A stretch of 64,000 nt of DNA from Strigops habroptila (Eukaryota; Chordata; Aves; Psittaciformes; Psittacidae). The DNA lies in the NCBI RefSeq assembly GCF_004027225.2, contig NC_046360.1, positions 2,406,001 to 2,470,000 of the forward strand, in the 5' to 3' direction. The notes beneath the pieces are model-generated. The model saw only the letters and a list, made by a program, of their open reading frames with translations. It did not search any database and was not told the DNA's origin. Positions 1-15,700 of this stretch are shown piece by piece (positions within the stretch are counted from its first letter, which is position 1; every line of letters begins with the position of its first letter). The position numbers were made by a program, and so were the translations under genes.

Positions 1-345
1 TTAATACAAGTATAGCATCACAACTGAAATAAACATATCAATATTCATTCGAATATAAATATATTTCACTGTCAAAAAGCGATTAGGGATAAGAGATTCT
101 AAGGATATAGAAAATGAGGAGAAAGCCTCCAAATAGCTACTCTTAATCACTTACTTATATCTGTAAGTTACTGTGAATGGTGTTTCATTGCGTAAGTATT
201 TGGTGATTTAAAATTGATGTCACCAGAAAGTAAAAATAAGACCACAACAGTGAGTTCTGAATCACACTGTCAGGTTTCTTTAAAAAGCCAGATGCAGTTA
301 AACCTCCAGTTAACAATAATATTGCACATAAGACAACCCACATAC

Positions 346-3300
346 CTTCGGAGTTCTTCATCTTCCTGTGCATCTCCGAAGATCTCTTGAGTTTTCTTTA
401 GAAAGACATGAAAATCTAGTTGTGAGAGTTTTCTAAATTGTTTGGATAAATAAGTGGGTCATATTCTTGCTTAAGCCCTGTCTTAAAAGCTGGGCTCCTC
501 AGCTAATGCAGCCACAGAAAGGAATTCTGGTTTTATCAGCCCTTCTTTATTTGTTGGCAGTCAACACCATTTCCCAGCCTGCTAGCTGGTGTTCTGAAGC
601 AGAGGCAATGCCTTCTCCCTGCCCTTTCTCACCCAGGTGTATGCTGCAGAGACAGCAGTTACCTCTGTTAGCAACCCGAGAGGATTCATTCTCTTTCCAA
701 CTCTAAAAATCAGTGTTTGTTGATGCTAATGTATTTACACCTCCTTTACTCTGGCTACAGAGCCTTACTGTAGCACCAAAGATAAGATTTTAATCTCTCT
801 GCAGAGAGAAGGGAAAGTATTTCAAACCCTTCTCACTAGACACAGTGGTGTGGAACAGTATTAGACAAGTACTGAAGTTGTTAGTAGTCTGCATTCAGGT
901 GCATCTTAAATAGATTCATGAGTCTTTTGAACAAGAGGTAAAAATATACATATTTTATGTAATAGGTCACTTTTCTCCAAGCCCAAATCTCCTGTGCTGA
1001 CTTACTTCCGAGGGCAGTATACTTGGACACAGCCATTTATCCAGCAGTTTATCCCATATTTTGTTCATGTCCAAATCATTAATCTCAGCTATCTCCTTAG
1101 CTGCCATGTGGATATCTACATAAACAGGGAGAGACAATATATTTACAAACTAGTATTAGCTTGCTTAGCATTTTTTAAAGAACTTCCTTTTGCTCCTTGG
1201 AAACTTGATTATGGACACTCACCTGGATAATCTCTGCCAGCTGGATTTTGGATTCTTTGGTCTATACTGTGGTGTTCATACAGTAAAGTGATAAGGTTTG
1301 CTGGCTTCCCAACAGACTTTAAATGCTCTCCAGTGTTCAGGTGATGTGTTACTAGGACGTTTTCTGTTGCTGCTCGCTTATACTGCATATGTAATTTCTT
1401 CTGTAGGACTTCCACTTTTTCATGAGAGTCATCCTTTAGCAAAACACCACAGTTTTATATAAAACAACCTCCTTTTACTCAACAGCACTAGAAAATTCAT
1501 CTTTTTATAATCTAAAACAGTGAACTGAGTAGCAAGATCTGTTTTTCGGATGTGTCCCCATACCTGTACCTACAGGTATTTTTTTCTGTGAACAGACAGT
1601 ATTAACCATCCTGCTCTAGCAAGCAAAATCCAGTTAAAAAAGTACCACATGCACCAGTATGTAAAATTAAGACATTCTGAGGTAAGATGGAGAAGGAAGA
1701 AGATTTAATATTATACCTTGGCTGCTAGAATTACAGTTTAATTTTGGCACAATTCTACTCAAAGATGTGACTAAGTATCAGAGAACTGTTTAGTGTTCAC
1801 TGTGTCTCAACAACTCCATAGCAAATTTGATATTTATAAGCAAGGTTGAGATTCTTCTTCACCTTTCCCTATCAACCGTGTAAAAATGAGCCAGAGAATC
1901 AAGCCAAAGCAGACTTTCTTTATATGTACTGCTATAAACAGCTAAAGAATCTTGGAACTCAAAGCAAAAGTCAATGATGCCATTGATCTAAGAGCTGGAA
2001 CAGATTCCAACTCATTTTCTTGCAGCAAGAAAAATGCAGCCAACAGGAGAAAGAACATATTAATCTTCCTTAAAATTCTATAGTATTTGTCCAGCCTTCA
2101 AGAACTGTAAGCCTAACTTTTGCTAGGTTGTGAAAAGGAGAATGTTATGGGAGAGAAAGGGTTGGTTATGGTACAATTTACACACCACAGTCCAAACCAC
2201 TAACATCAGTACCCAACTATGCAACAACAGTCTTGCAAGCAGTTTACCATTACCTTAGCTGTAGTGTTCTTTAGCCATTTCTCAGTTAGATGGAGACAGA
2301 ATTTCAATGCTTGAATATGGTCAGGACCTTTTTTAAAGATAAAAAGGGGGGAAGGAAGTAAATAAGTTTTCATTAGTCCTTTCTACAGAATATTCATTTT
2401 ATTTCAAAGAATAAAAAAATAATAGATGCTATTTAAAATATTAGGAAAGCTCTTGTGCCTAAAGAGCAAAAAAATATCTATTGGAATGAGATAATAGAGA
2501 AGCCAGCTTAAATTTGGCTGAAATATTTGCTTTTGCTGGAAAACTTGTCTGAAGGTGGCAGGAACATGCAGAAACTTTAAGCAAGACAACATGGCTTAAA
2601 AAGAGCCAGAAAAGGATTTAAGAGTGATGCTGTGTTATAAAATGGCTCTTCTAACATAGTGCTCAAAATTGGATGTAGGAGACAAACGCATTTTTATTCT
2701 CAGACTTCCCAGGGTTTTATCCAACACTGAACAAATGTTTGGTCACGGGCTTCAAACCTGTTTTCCTCCTCCCATTATTTCACCCCTCAAGTCATCACAT
2801 GCACCTCACCTGTTGGAAATTCTTGAGCAATCTTGTGAGCAATAGCTACAGCCCACTCTGGGTTAATTATAGACAGCAGATATGACTGGATGGTCTGCAC
2901 GGTTTTAGTTGTTTCCTTGCTAACAATGGATGTATATCCAGTGTTTCTCATTTCAAATATTTTTGGTTTCAGTTTCTTCTCAAAGACATGTCGAGCTGCA
3001 GACATGTGTAAGGTATCCAGTGAAACCTAGGAAAACATTGAAGTAGGTGAAGAGTTGCCAGAAGTTCTATAGTGAGGCCAAAATCATGGAAAAGAAAGAA
3101 GCTGTTTTTTTGGGGGGGGAAAGAATGATTTTGAAATAAATTCTTTCAGGATGCTACTTTACCTTCATTAGTTTGGAAATCAGCAGAAGTGTTGGGAAGG
3201 ATTCCTCACTGAGCTCTGCAGCTGAAGGGAAAAAGATAGATGATAGTATCACACATATATCGTAGTGTCACAGTCCTATTCAGCTTTATCTATGAAATTA

Positions 3301-6300
3301 AGCACTTTCAGTTTATTGTTAGATGCAGACTTCCATTGGGAGAGAAAGAATATAATCTTAATTACCCCCAGTGGCCTGAGAAGTGGGATACATGAGTTAC
3401 TTTAGTCATTGAGAGGTCATAAGAAAAGTATTTGAGGACAGAATTCTGCATTGTTTATATTGTCTTAGCTCCACTGAAAGCCAGTTATCTCCTCAGTAAC
3501 AATTTGGGAGCACAAGCACTTTCAGAAGTAGCTGGGATGAAAGCTGCATTAGTAAAGAAATACAATGAATATAAAATATATATGGTAGAACTGTAAAGTT
3601 CACAGATAGCAGAGAAAGGGAATTATATATATATAAAACCATAAAAAATACTGAACTTACATATAATGTTCCAGAAGCATTGTGCAGTTCTAAAGAATAT
3701 CAGATGAAAGGGCAGTCTGGTTTGAGCAGCTGGAGATAAGGGAATCATGTGCTCCAAAACATACTGGTGTTCTAGGTCTACAGGTGAGGAAATTCTTTTA
3801 TAAGATTTCAGATGTTTGAGGAGGCTCAAAGCCTGGGGGGGGAATCAAAACAAGAAAAAGTAAGAAAAAACTAAGGAAAAGGCAAAAAAGCCACAAGATT
3901 AGTGTATTTCTACCTGCTCCCCCAGTAAACATGCCTAAATCCTGGAGGAATTTGGGGTTTTTGGCAGAGTTAGTACATATTGGTAGAGTTTTCATCCCTG
4001 CTATAAGCCATTGCTGAGAAGCAACTAAAGATGACTATTTCTTGAATGCTATTTTCTGAATAAGGGCTGTGTAGATAGACAAATTCCATTAATTTCAACA
4101 GACTCTTGAATAGCTCTGCTAATAAATAGAGAGAACAGAATATAGGTGCTATTAGCAAGGTAATAGCAACGTATCCGGACATACCTGATTCAGCTGGATA
4201 CTGGTGTTCTTTTCATCAGCATTTTGTATCACTTTCAGGACAATTTCAATAGTTTCATAGTCATAAGGATCAAGCTGTTCAAAATAATGATTTCTTTTAT
4301 AAGCTCTTATATGATTTGTTTTATAAAAACATACAACTGAGTTAACTTTTCCCAATTTTAATACCAACTTTTTCTTCAGCGTTACGTCAATAGAAGCACC
4401 ATGATGTACTTCTCTAAACCAAAAGACTTCCACTTCAGAATTCTAAAGCCTAAAAAACCTGTCAGGATGTTGCAAAGACCAAACAAAGTGATAAAAAGAA
4501 AAACAAACAAAAAACCCCAACGCTCTCTTCCCCCCCAATAAGAAAAACCCCAAACCCAACCAAACAAAAAAGAGCCAACCAAGATGTAAATCATTTGCCC
4601 CTATCTGTTCTTCATGTAACACTTTGAATTATTTCCAGTTTGCTGATACTTAGAAATTACTTTTTTCCTTTGATTATTTTCAGGTGGTTGTTTTTTTAAG
4701 GAAGGTTGGGAAGAAAGACTCTACCTGTCTTTAAAGAAAATTAGATATGTTGCTCTATTTTTTTTCCCTAGAGAAGTAGAAACCCAAAACTTATCTTTTA
4801 CATTCTTTAGGAACGCTTGAAAAAATGTAACCTTTTCAATATTTCTGTGTTGCTATTAATGTGTCATTCAAGTGACATGCACCATTTGAGGCTCGGTACA
4901 TACTCCAGGGATTCTTTGTGTTTCTTTTGGTGTGTTGTTTTAACATTGTTTTACCTTGTACAACATTCCACTGAGGCTGATGACCAGCTCTTCCCTGCTT
5001 TTCAGCAGAGGAATTATTTCCAGTGCTCTAGCTAGTAAGATGGAATGAGATTGCTTCTTCCTGCATTCTGCAGAGTCATCTTCGACATGATTTGTATTAG
5101 CATTCTGGAGAAGAAGCGTCTCAATGCAAAGCTGCAGTGCGGCATCACTGTCCAGCTTGAAAGTACTGGAAGAGGACAGAGTATTATTTTTCCTGTGACC
5201 TTTGGTGTTGTCAAGGTGCTTATTTCCTTATGAATAATTCACCAGAGAGCAGTATGTATTCTGATTAATACTAAAACAACCCCCCGACAAACAAGAATTC
5301 ACATATTACATGAATTAGGATCTATTTAAACTCAAATAGATTTCAGGAGGCCCGGTTATTAGTACAGCCACAACTAAACACAATTGATTTGCTTCAGTTC
5401 TTACCTGCAGTAATTCAATATGAGATCTGTGTCTGCTTTTGGATTTTGTACCAGTGTTCTTATGAGCTCCTTCTTCCTTATAGCTGGTTGTCTAAATACA
5501 GTCTCAAAAGAAATCTGCAGATAAACATTTTTATCTTCTTTCCAAAGATGTCTTTAAGACAATATCCAGACTAATTCCTACATAGTCAACCTTTTATGTT
5601 TTCTTTACTTTCAGACACTTTCAGGGCAGGAAAAACAAGTGCATTTGCTGACTATGCCCTGTGCCAAATAATACTTAAGCACTTGAAATTTCTTTTATAG
5701 CACCCTCAGTTATTGCATTTCTCAGTTTCTGAGGTTTATTTAAGCAGACAATCAGAATGAAAAATTAAACCCAAAACCCCAACTTATATTTGAATGGGAA
5801 ATGTGTCTAAAAATCACAATGCCTCTCAGAATATATGGACATTTTTCAGTTAATAAACCCCTGACATAAATCAACTAACCAATCAAACTTACACCAAGTT
5901 TACCAAGTTGGATACCCCACTCTGCATCAGTAACCAGTTCTTGGAACTTCTTTTTTTCTTCAGCTTCATCAGATTGGTTAGCAAGCTGTGCTCCAACCAG
6001 AGCCACTGCCTGAAAGGAGTGAGAAAGGAAGTGAACACCAGTATACTAAATAATCTGAAAATTGGGTCTAAATCCTTAAAGGAACTTAAAACAATTCATA
6101 GATGATCACGTAACTACGTAAAATGAAAACAAGTCTCTCAGAGGTAGTATCAGCATTATCCCACCTCCTGAGTTGGTGGTTCAAAGCTACTTTAAAATCG
6201 AGTTTCTTTCTCAGAAATATTTTGTTAATATTGCACTAATGAAACTAGTACAAAAGGTATTTTTAGACACCTTGTTTTCTGCAAATTTACATCACTCTTC

Positions 6301-9300
6301 CCATTTCTTTGTTATGCTTTGCTTCCCATGTTCCTTTCTATTTTAATAGACTTATTTATTCATTCAAATTCTTGACAACTGCTGTCAGAGAACAATTTCT
6401 CCGAAATACAAGATAGGTATAAATTATGATGGGACCTGAAATAACCCCTTTCAAGCTTTGGAATAAGTCATGATGAGGTAACCTAATGCTTGGACTTCCA
6501 TCATGCCAACTATTCACAACTGCCTGTGCACAATATTACGTTGTGTTAAAGAGAGGTAGCATCTCTCTGAGTGGCACCCTATGAAAGAGGAATTTGTTCA
6601 AACTGCTATACCCTTAATAATGGCAAACTATTACACTTCCACATGATATTGCTGATCTCTGTTTAAAGAACCATTCTCTATTTGCTGAAGAAATGCACTG
6701 CCTTGTGGATTTACCAAGATTTTTCTGTAATTTTGCCATGTGTTGTTTATGACATCCCACAGCTTATTGAACATATCTTCCTTGGGCAAAACTGTGCAAT
6801 ATCCCAGTGCCAGGTCCTGATCTATGAGACGACAGTTGAACACCTGTGTTTTAGGGAGGAAAGGAAAGAAACATCCCAAAACAACAAGTTATAAACTTTA
6901 GGAATTTATTTCAATAGTTCTCTTTGTATGAAGTATGACATATGAAAAGTGCTCTGTAATTTAGAGGTGTATTGGGTGTTTAAGTCAAAGGGGAAAAAAA
7001 ACCCAGAATAAAAATGCATTTCAGGTTTTAGAACTTAAAAACTAAATATACTGATGCTAGTCTTAAAAGTCACTTCCCTTAGTCTAAACCTTAAAAGGTG
7101 GTATATTGCAGGTTTTTCAGACAGCTTTTTAGAAAGCTGCCCTCAACTAGAAGTCTACAAATCTAAAATGAAGCCACGATTGAAAATGAGATGGAGACCT
7201 ACAGATCATAAAGGCCATGATTATAATTTAGGAGTCCTTAAAGGATCCCACAGAGATGAAGCTTCCACTGTGCATAACCTCTCAGGCAGAGCAGCTAGCA
7301 GTCTTACCTTGTGTAGTAAGGCCAGGATAGTGCTCATAATTACTGAAGTACTGTTCTGTTTCATAGCAATGACAAAGCGATTGGTTTCAGCCAGTGTATT
7401 GCCATCATGGAGCTATTATAGAAAACCAACAACTAGTCAGCACATGGTTAACAATAAATTCTAAGCCTTCAACTTCTCTTGTAATTTATAGCAGAATAGG
7501 AGGTACTATAGTAATTGTATTTCAGATTTAATTAAGGTCTTATAAAGATCTCTTCTAGAAAGAAGAGATCTTTTCCCATACTAACCAATGGTAAAACAAT
7601 GTGAAAAAAGCATAATAAACCATTATGAATATATAACTCATTATTATGTAATAATTATATAATAATATAATTCATTAATTATAGAATAATTTGTTATTAT
7701 ATAACAAATAATTCATTATATTCCTGACCTCCCTGCAGACACTGAAAGTTTAGTTCTGAACATACTTTGCAAAGAGAAACAGGAGACCATGAAAAATAGG
7801 AAAGAAACTACCAGCTCTCTTCACAAAATGACTCAGTATCTGATCAAGTGGTGGTAATTTTTACAAGGTCATGGCGACAGCCTTTCCCATACCTATCAAA
7901 TTCTTATATATCTAGTCTAAACTTGTTAATAGTTGGCATACTGCTAAGCTTTACTCTCAGCAGAATTCAGCATCCTCCTTGCCATACCTTTTCACTCAGG
8001 GCCAGATCCATGTTATTTGATACACCATGCTGAAGGCAGGAGCCAAAGGAACACACGATCAGCCGCAGAGCCAGCTCACACTGACTGCACTCCATGAGGT
8101 TCTGCAGCACTGCGCAGATGGGAGTTCTGGCAGGCAGCAGAAGGTTCTGTCCTGTGAGATATTTCAAACAGAATCAACCCCAGAAAATAATTAGTATATT
8201 TATATTAAGCATAATATTGTTCCTGCAATGAATAGCAAAGCAGTTTATTTTTTTCTTCATTAAATTTATGACACAAGATCAGCCTTAGTTCCCTTTGAAA
8301 CCTTAAACTTTCAGGGCTTTTATTTAACACAGACTCCTATTTTAGTCCAAAACCCAGAAGGTGGTCATCTTCTTGGAAAGGCTCTAGTGGATTCTAGCTC
8401 ACAGTGGTAGAACTTCTGCACTGAAGTACAGGCTTTGACAACATGCCCAGAATCACATGGCTGAAGGGTAGCAATTACCATCCAAACTTGTGTCTTCTAA
8501 ACATAGCTGAACCAGCTATCCCCTAGAATATGCCTTTAAGTGGAGCATCTAGGCACTCATTTAAAAATAATGATTTTAGTCATTCTTATGTAGGTTTAAT
8601 TAATTTAAACCTCATGTTTTCTAGTGATCTGATTTATACTTTTAGTGTGGTGAATCTGCCATCACGATACCTTTAATAAATGCGCAGTTGGCCAGGCTTA
8701 TGGAGTCCAGAGGATACAGCTTGTTCTCTGAAAGACAGACAAAAACACATCAGCAGTGTGCCGAGATCTCAGCACCACTATGAAAGCCTGAAAGTGCCTT
8801 AAAAATACTTCAGAGGCAGTACATAAGAGCCAGGACTGCTATTTTTAACTGTGCCTGACTAGAATATCTTTCCAAATGCAGAAAGGAACACAAACTAAGA
8901 GTTTCCAGTAACTACTTTGTGTTTAAATCTCTTACTTTTGATGAGACAGTCAACATAAACACTTCATCTGTGAAAGTAATAAACCTATTCAGACCAAATA
9001 AGCATAGCCTTTATAGGTAGATTTAGCACTGTGCAACACTATCTGCAATTATATGCTTTGTAATACATCACTGACACATTAGGAAAGAAAACATTTACAT
9101 CAGGAAGTATTGAAACTAAATAATTCTCAAATATTCAGTGCTTCTTTTAGAGAAAGTGTCTTTTTTCAGCATCTACAACATTGTAGAGTTCTGTTCATAA
9201 TACTTGAAATTTTCAGAGTTGTGTGTATCTACAATGGTATATAATACAAGCACAATTGTTTGTTGGAACTAGATGATCTTAAGGTCCTTTCCAACCCTTA

Positions 9301-9783
9301 CGATTCTATGATTCTATGAAGTTCATCTTGACAGAATCCTGTCTCCATTAATGGCTACCAGACAATGTCTTCTCAGATAATAAGAACAGGGCAAGTTTAT
9401 AGTAACACTTCTCCAGAGCTTTTCCATGTCTTCAGGTATTAGTCATTCAGATTCTTCCTGAACCAGAACAAAACCCATCACGACTTCTATACCCCCCCAA
9501 TGGATGTTTCTTCCATGAGTTTGTCTAACTGAGATTTTGATAATTTCCACACATGTGCTGAATTATTTATATTCCTAGGTAAAAAAATCAGTGTGAAATA
9601 CTGATTTGATATTGACTCAATGTTTAGGAAAGCAAGTTTACCACAAACAGGCAGAAGAGAAGAAATAGTTTCATATGCAACTGGAAGAGCTATCTGTGGA
9701 TCAAGAACTATTCCATCTTCTTTAAAGAAGTCATCGTAAGTCCACTCTTCATAAGGATCTTTATCTCCTCCAAAAGATGTTGT
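346..9783 (-). CDS. KNTC1: KNTC1 exons 37-52 (residues ~1185-1856); gene continues left
   Basis: Exons: 37 9642-9783, 38 8671-8727, 39 7988-8151, 40 7308-7412, 41 6715-6843, 42 5893-6009, 43 5405-5514, 44 4955-5165, 45 4185-4274, 46 3661-3832, 47 3163-3221, 48 2810-3026, 49 2254-2327, 50 1223-1433, 51 1006-1115, 52 346-395. Landmarks are DPYEEWTYDDFF (exon 37), VFNCRLIDQDLALGYCT (exon 41) and KPKIF...NPEWAVAIA (exon 48). Exon 52 ends in phase 2 at 346 with a normal donor. The following exon (family sequence beginning VQYLLLSRP) is not found in 1-345, so that piece is intron. The intron between exons 37 and 38 carries a CR1 3' end; the intron between exons 39 and 40 carries an AT-rich tract. 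Confidence 0.93.
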
Positions 9784-12700
9784 CTAAATAAGAACATTGT
9801 CGAAAGCATACACAGTAAAAAGAACAGCTAATAAGGCTACTAACAAAGTAAAGGTTGCAAGAGATTCCAGTTTTCAAATACAGGAATAGAACAAGATCTA
9901 TTTGAAAATGGATTTTACTCCACTACTTTTTTTGTTAAATGGCCAGTAGCATTAAATACATTTCCTACTTAGAGTGGCCACGTTTCTTTTTAATGTTGCA
10001 GTTATCAAGTTGTACACCCAAAATGCATTCTTAATTTAATGGAGGCTTTCAGAAACCTTCTTGGCCAAATATTATAAGCAAACATTTTTCAAATGGATCA
10101 TCGTTGTAGAAAAATAACCTTCAGTGCATAAATACACTTGCCCAGCCACTTTGATCTATAAACTGGAAGAGCCCATTCATTTCAAGTAGCCTAAAGCACT
10201 GCAGGACCAGCCGGCTCTCCAGCAGTCCCGGCAGCAGCTAATGAATAAAATCACTGGTATTTTCAGTCACATTAGTGGGATTTATTATACTGAAATGTAA
10301 GTGAAAAACACTACTTGTGCGACAGCTGCACTGCTTTTAGTACACAAATCAGTTCACTCTTTACGCTGAAGTACACACATATTCAAGGAAATTTTTATTT
10401 ATGGAGCTGTGGGTTGGGTTTTTTTGTGGTGGTTGTTTGCTTTTTGAATAGGCCCGTTAAATATTGCTGGAGAAATAGGAGAAAAAAAAGATATGCAGAA
10501 TGAACACTATTCAGACAATCAAGACATTACATATGTTAAAAAAAATATACTTAAGTTAGGAGAAAATACCTTTGCTGTAAATCCATAGTTTTCTATTTGG
10601 CACTGTCTGTAAATTTCCTTGGCAGCCAAAGTATATTTACATAGTTCCAGAGAATCTAGTAGTAAATCTGTACAAAGATTTAAGATCATTAACACGCTGT
10701 GAATAGAAGGTTCATATGTCCTATAAAAATGAAACATGTTTTTGCAGCACCTATTTTTAAAGAGGCACATATAGAAATTCACTTTGGTTTCAGGTTTATT
10801 AAATACTGTTTGGAAAGTTGGATTTCTATGACGAACACAAATAAATGGTAGTTACCTGGACTACATATCGTAGCTGCTTGGCAAGCCATCTCATAGATCA
10901 CTGCTGGAAGATTCATATCATTAGGAGTAATCATTGGGACATCAGCTCCTAACATATGACAAAGCCTTTGACACGCTGAAAACAGCAGCTTCCCTGTTTC
11001 TTCATTACAGTGATTTTCATAGAACTCCCTATTAGAAAAATAAAAGTTAAAGAAAATAGTCCTTAGGACTTTTACTTAAGGCTACATTCTGTTCTAATGA
11101 TTTAATTATCTTTTACCTATTTTACCCATATGACTCACTGCAACTAAAACTTCTATGACTGAAGTGAAAAAATACAGTTGAGCTTAACTTAGACATACTA
11201 CTAAAGCACACAGAACATAGTAATAATAAAAAATATATTGAACATTTTCATCTGATCTCTTTTGGGGGTGGTGGTAGTAAGTTTAAGTTATCTGACAACC
11301 TAAGCATGAGGCAGAAACCGTGACCCGGTACGTACAGTCAGGGTACAATAGTTTTCTTCTATCTATGTAAGCTGTCAAGTTCTCATAAAGGTTATTCAAT
11401 ATTGTGTCTTACTTAACTCTCACTATAAAAGTGTAGGGAATCTTTGTCCTTAATACGTATATTATGGCAAAAAACAAGTATGTTATGGCAATTCTGACAG
11501 ACAAAAAACTTAACTCTATGCTCAGTGTCTTGTTTAAACACTCATTTAAAAAAGCCTGAACTAAACCAAACAAAAATCCCCTTTCCTTCACTCTACATCT
11601 ACTTACTTCTGCAGAGTATCAGCTACAGCACAGAAAAGCCCATCAAAAGTTATAATCTTGAAAACCTCTACAGTTTTACCTGCATATTTTTACAGCATCT
11701 TCAACTTTTCCAGCATCCAGTGCTCTCAAAGCCAATTTTTCTCCCAGTTCTTGCTCTGACCTCTGCAGGAGCAGAGCCAGTTTATACAGCCTTGATTCAG
11801 TAGAGCGGTTCTTGCTTTTACCATCTTCTGAACTACAGTTCACTGTTTGTGCTTTTCTAGACTTTGACAGAGATCTGACAGTCTCATGAGCTTTGATGTG
11901 ATTCTCAAGAAGCTTAGACATCAGTGAAGGATTCCTAAATTCTTCAACTGAAAGAAAGATATCAAAATCTTCCTGCAACAAAAACCATAAGATTATGTAT
12001 TTGTATTCATGTAACTGCCTTTAAAAATGTTGGCTTCTTTTTCTGTTAAAATGGTTTTATTTCTTGTTTTATTCTTAGAGTAATAAATTCAGTACAAAGT
12101 TGACTTTACCCAATTCTCCCAATTATTGATTTATGTAATTAATTAGAGAATTGTGCTAGGCAGTAGGTAAGCAAAATAACAAAACCTGAAGGCTACTGCA
12201 TGCTCAAATGCTGTATTAAACGGTTTAATTTTGCCATAATTACCATAATAAGATCTCATTAAATATCCCACTCCTCTATCATGGTCTCTTTGAACTCTCA
12301 GCAATTAAGAATTTGGGAGAATATCTATATTTTTTGGTTTAAATGGACAATTGAGTTCTAGTAATTGGGAACTTTGCCAGGCACTGTTGAAATTGGTAGA
12401 TTAGCCTCCAAATCTCTTTGAACTCAATAACAAAAGCAACTTTGGCATATAAGTTGTAAATACAATCAATTTTTAATATCATCCATGTTATAAGAACAAT
12501 TGGAGTAACGACAGTAAATCAAAACCAGTTTGAAATCATAAAGATACTTACCTGCAGGGTAGCAAGTGTTTCAAACATTTTTAGGTTTGCTTCACATTCG
12601 TCTTTCTTCAGAGGATTGTCTGTTGGAGGGGAAAAACAATTACTTCCTGACTCCATTTACAAATAAAATGTAAGACTTTTAAGTCGTAGCTTACCTTTTT

Positions 12701-15700
12701 GAATGCTGAACAGGAATTTAAGGACTTCCACAAGTGTCTTAGTCATAAACATTTGTGTTTTTTGCTGTGGGAAGAGGTTCATGTTTTGATTGGTCAAAAT
12801 GTTGCCAGTAACAGACAGTGACCCTCAGGCTTCCACTCTGTTAAAATACTATGCAATGCTCTACAAACATCTTAAGAAACAATTATCAAGACTAAGATAC
12901 CACCAGTTGAAAAGCAAGGGAACAGAAAGTTGCTGTACGTATGCATCCTTTATAGAAATAGCAAATATTTTATGGCTGTAATCTGTATGTCCTCCACACA
13001 GTCTGTTAGCTCTCACTGGAGTTTGGAAAGTATCCACCCTTCTCCCTTTGTTCTTGCTTCCCTTGCCCAGAATGACTCCCTAAAACAACTGTTAGCAAAA
13101 ATATGTAGGACTAGAGATATAATAATGCAGCAGGGTTTATGAATTGAATTCGGGTAGCCATGCCACTGTGTGGAGATGCCTTTAAAAATAACACAAAAAA
13201 TTATATAGTATACAGAATCCAAATAAACTCAAGTTGGAAGAGGCTTCAAGAGGTGACCTAGTCCAACATTTTTTGCTCAAAGTAGGATCAGTTCATCCTT
13301 CCTTTTTGCTGGAAAACACAGTTTTTACATTTGCATCCGCTACCTTTTTTAAGCATCTAGTTAAGAACAGTATTTAGAATAACTTGTGCACACACTTTAT
13401 GATGTGAAATGACTCGGTACCTCTTCAGAATTCTCTGCTTTATTCTGTAATACCAGTGTTCCCCATAGGGTCAATCTCTCTGCAACTTTCTCAGATTCAG
13501 CAAGAGTCAGAGATTTCAACAAAGTCAGAGATTCCTCTCCCTGAAAGGAGAAAGAAAAAACAAACAAAAAGTAAGCCAGAAATAACTGAAAGAGAAGAGT
13601 GTTTGCTTTTGGAAAAGCTAAGTGATGTGTATGTCCTCGCTTTGAGACAGTGGTTATGATTATCAATAATACCAGGTGCTAATAAGGCAGAACAAATGTT
13701 AACATGAAAACACTGTTTTGCAGGGGAGTTAATCTGGCTCCTTTAATCAAGAAGCCTCCTTTTCTTCAGGTGAAAGCAATCCCAATAACATAACCAGGGA
13801 CCACCACAGGGTATAAAGGTAATCACACCTAGTATAATGTAGCAAGCAAAGATAAATGTTTCTAGTTAGGATAGCAATGTAATTTAATGATAACTTCAGG
13901 GTTTTTTTGCTAAACTGGAACTTGAAATTATCTTCAAAGAAAGCTTCATACAGATAAACGTTCAACACTGTGTTGCAAGATGCACATTTAGGTGCTCTCA
14001 ATACTAAAGGGGCAGGTCTGTACTCATGTGGGGAGGTGTTGCCCTAGAAGAAAGCATTTATCAGAAGAAAGAATCTTTCCCTTTTTTTGTTGGCAAGAAA
14101 GCAACTTGCCCTAAAACAACTCTGGCAAAACCAGTATGTGAAAATGTGCAGAGACTTCAATTTCAAACTTGTATATTGTGGGTCATAATTATCATCTTTT
14201 TTTGCCACAAAAGAAGGATGGTTCATGATGTTTACAACTCTGACAAAGGTCTTTATTCAATGTTAAGTGTAGGCTGTTGTGTGTACAATTAATAGAACTG
14301 TAATAAAAAAAGAAAAATTTAAAAGTGTATAAGTAGTACAGCTTGCCCCTGAAAATAGGCCTCAATGTCTTCAAATTGAGATGAAGTGACATGAAGTATT
14401 TTAGTACCCTTTCTTTGTCAATCAGGTCTATCATCCTCAGAACGTAGACTTCCACAGTGGGCAACATATATGCTGCTACAATTTTCAAAGCATCCTCCAA
14501 AGAAGTAGGGGTATCTTGTTTAAGAATGTATTTTGCTAGTCTCTGCAAGAAGAAAATGGATATGGACATTAGTTTGTTGATGTACAGGATAACAAAGGAA
14601 TTCATTTACACACACTACTTCTGCAGTGTCATTGTACAGCTCATACCAAGCAAGTTACCTAGAAGTTTAAAACTTGACTAGATCATAACTGGCAGAAGAT
14701 GGGGTTTGGGGAAGAGAATTATCCTGGGAACTCTCAAAATTCAGGGGACTCAACTGGCTCCACAGGATGGAAACGAACCTTTGAAGAAATACTGATGGTT
14801 TTTTATTATTAATGCTGTGCTAATCAGGTTGGGCTAAACTAATCTGCTAATTCTTAAAAAAAAGAGTGAGTTTTCAGGCAAAAAATGTGTCCCAACAGGA
14901 CAAGAAAAACAGATGTTGATAACAAGTGGGAGCTATCACCTGCTAAGACTTATAAAAAGTCTGGCTTCTAATACCCCGTTAAAATACATGCAGATAAGTG
15001 TAGAGAATTTTGTTTAAGAGAGGTAAGAGTAATGCTGATCACTTACCATTATCATCTGCTTGTCCTTTAAAAGATTAGTATCTCTTATCCCATAGGCTCG
15101 CAAAAGCTTCTTCATCTCCATCAGTCGGTAACTTTCCTGCAGTAACTTTACTCTATGGACAAATTAGACTATTACTAATTAACTACCTACAGCTGTGTGA
15201 TTTAATCATCATACTACACCTGAAACACAGTATTTCCCCTCCACCCTCCCCCCAAAAACCAGAATTCTAATTGAGAGCACACACAAACCCAAGGTGTAGG
15301 GACTGTGGATGTTGCCTTACTTGATGTGGTTCATTTCCAGATGCTGTTTCACAAGCTGTTCCACTGCTGCACTCCACGGTACCATAGCACCATGCATTAT
15401 CTGTAGAACTGCATCAAATTTCAGCTACAGAAGGAACACAAAGAGCTTATGTTTCAAAATAGGTTACAAGGTATTCTATTGAATTATTATTCCCATGTGA
15501 TTGATTTATTTAGGCAAGCAGTTTATTTCTTTGCCCATTTCCACTTGCATAAAGGGCTTTAATTATGATGCGTCAAGTTAGATTAGAAAATCCTCATAGT
15601 AGTTAACAACACTGTAAAGCTTTCATATATTTGAAAATTGGTGAATTTTCCACGTGATGACATCAAAACTACAATTAAATTCTCAAGCAAAGAACTTCAC

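Noticed and set aside
6631-6714. 28-codon open extension past the KNTC1 exon 41 donor
   Set aside because: The donor at 6714 is good and exon 42 continues the family protein in phase. The extension does not match the homologous region and reads as intron.
7054-7464. Plus-strand open frame of 136 codons
   Set aside because: It overlaps KNTC1 exon 40 in antisense and shows no family resemblance. It is a shadow of the real exon plus intron.
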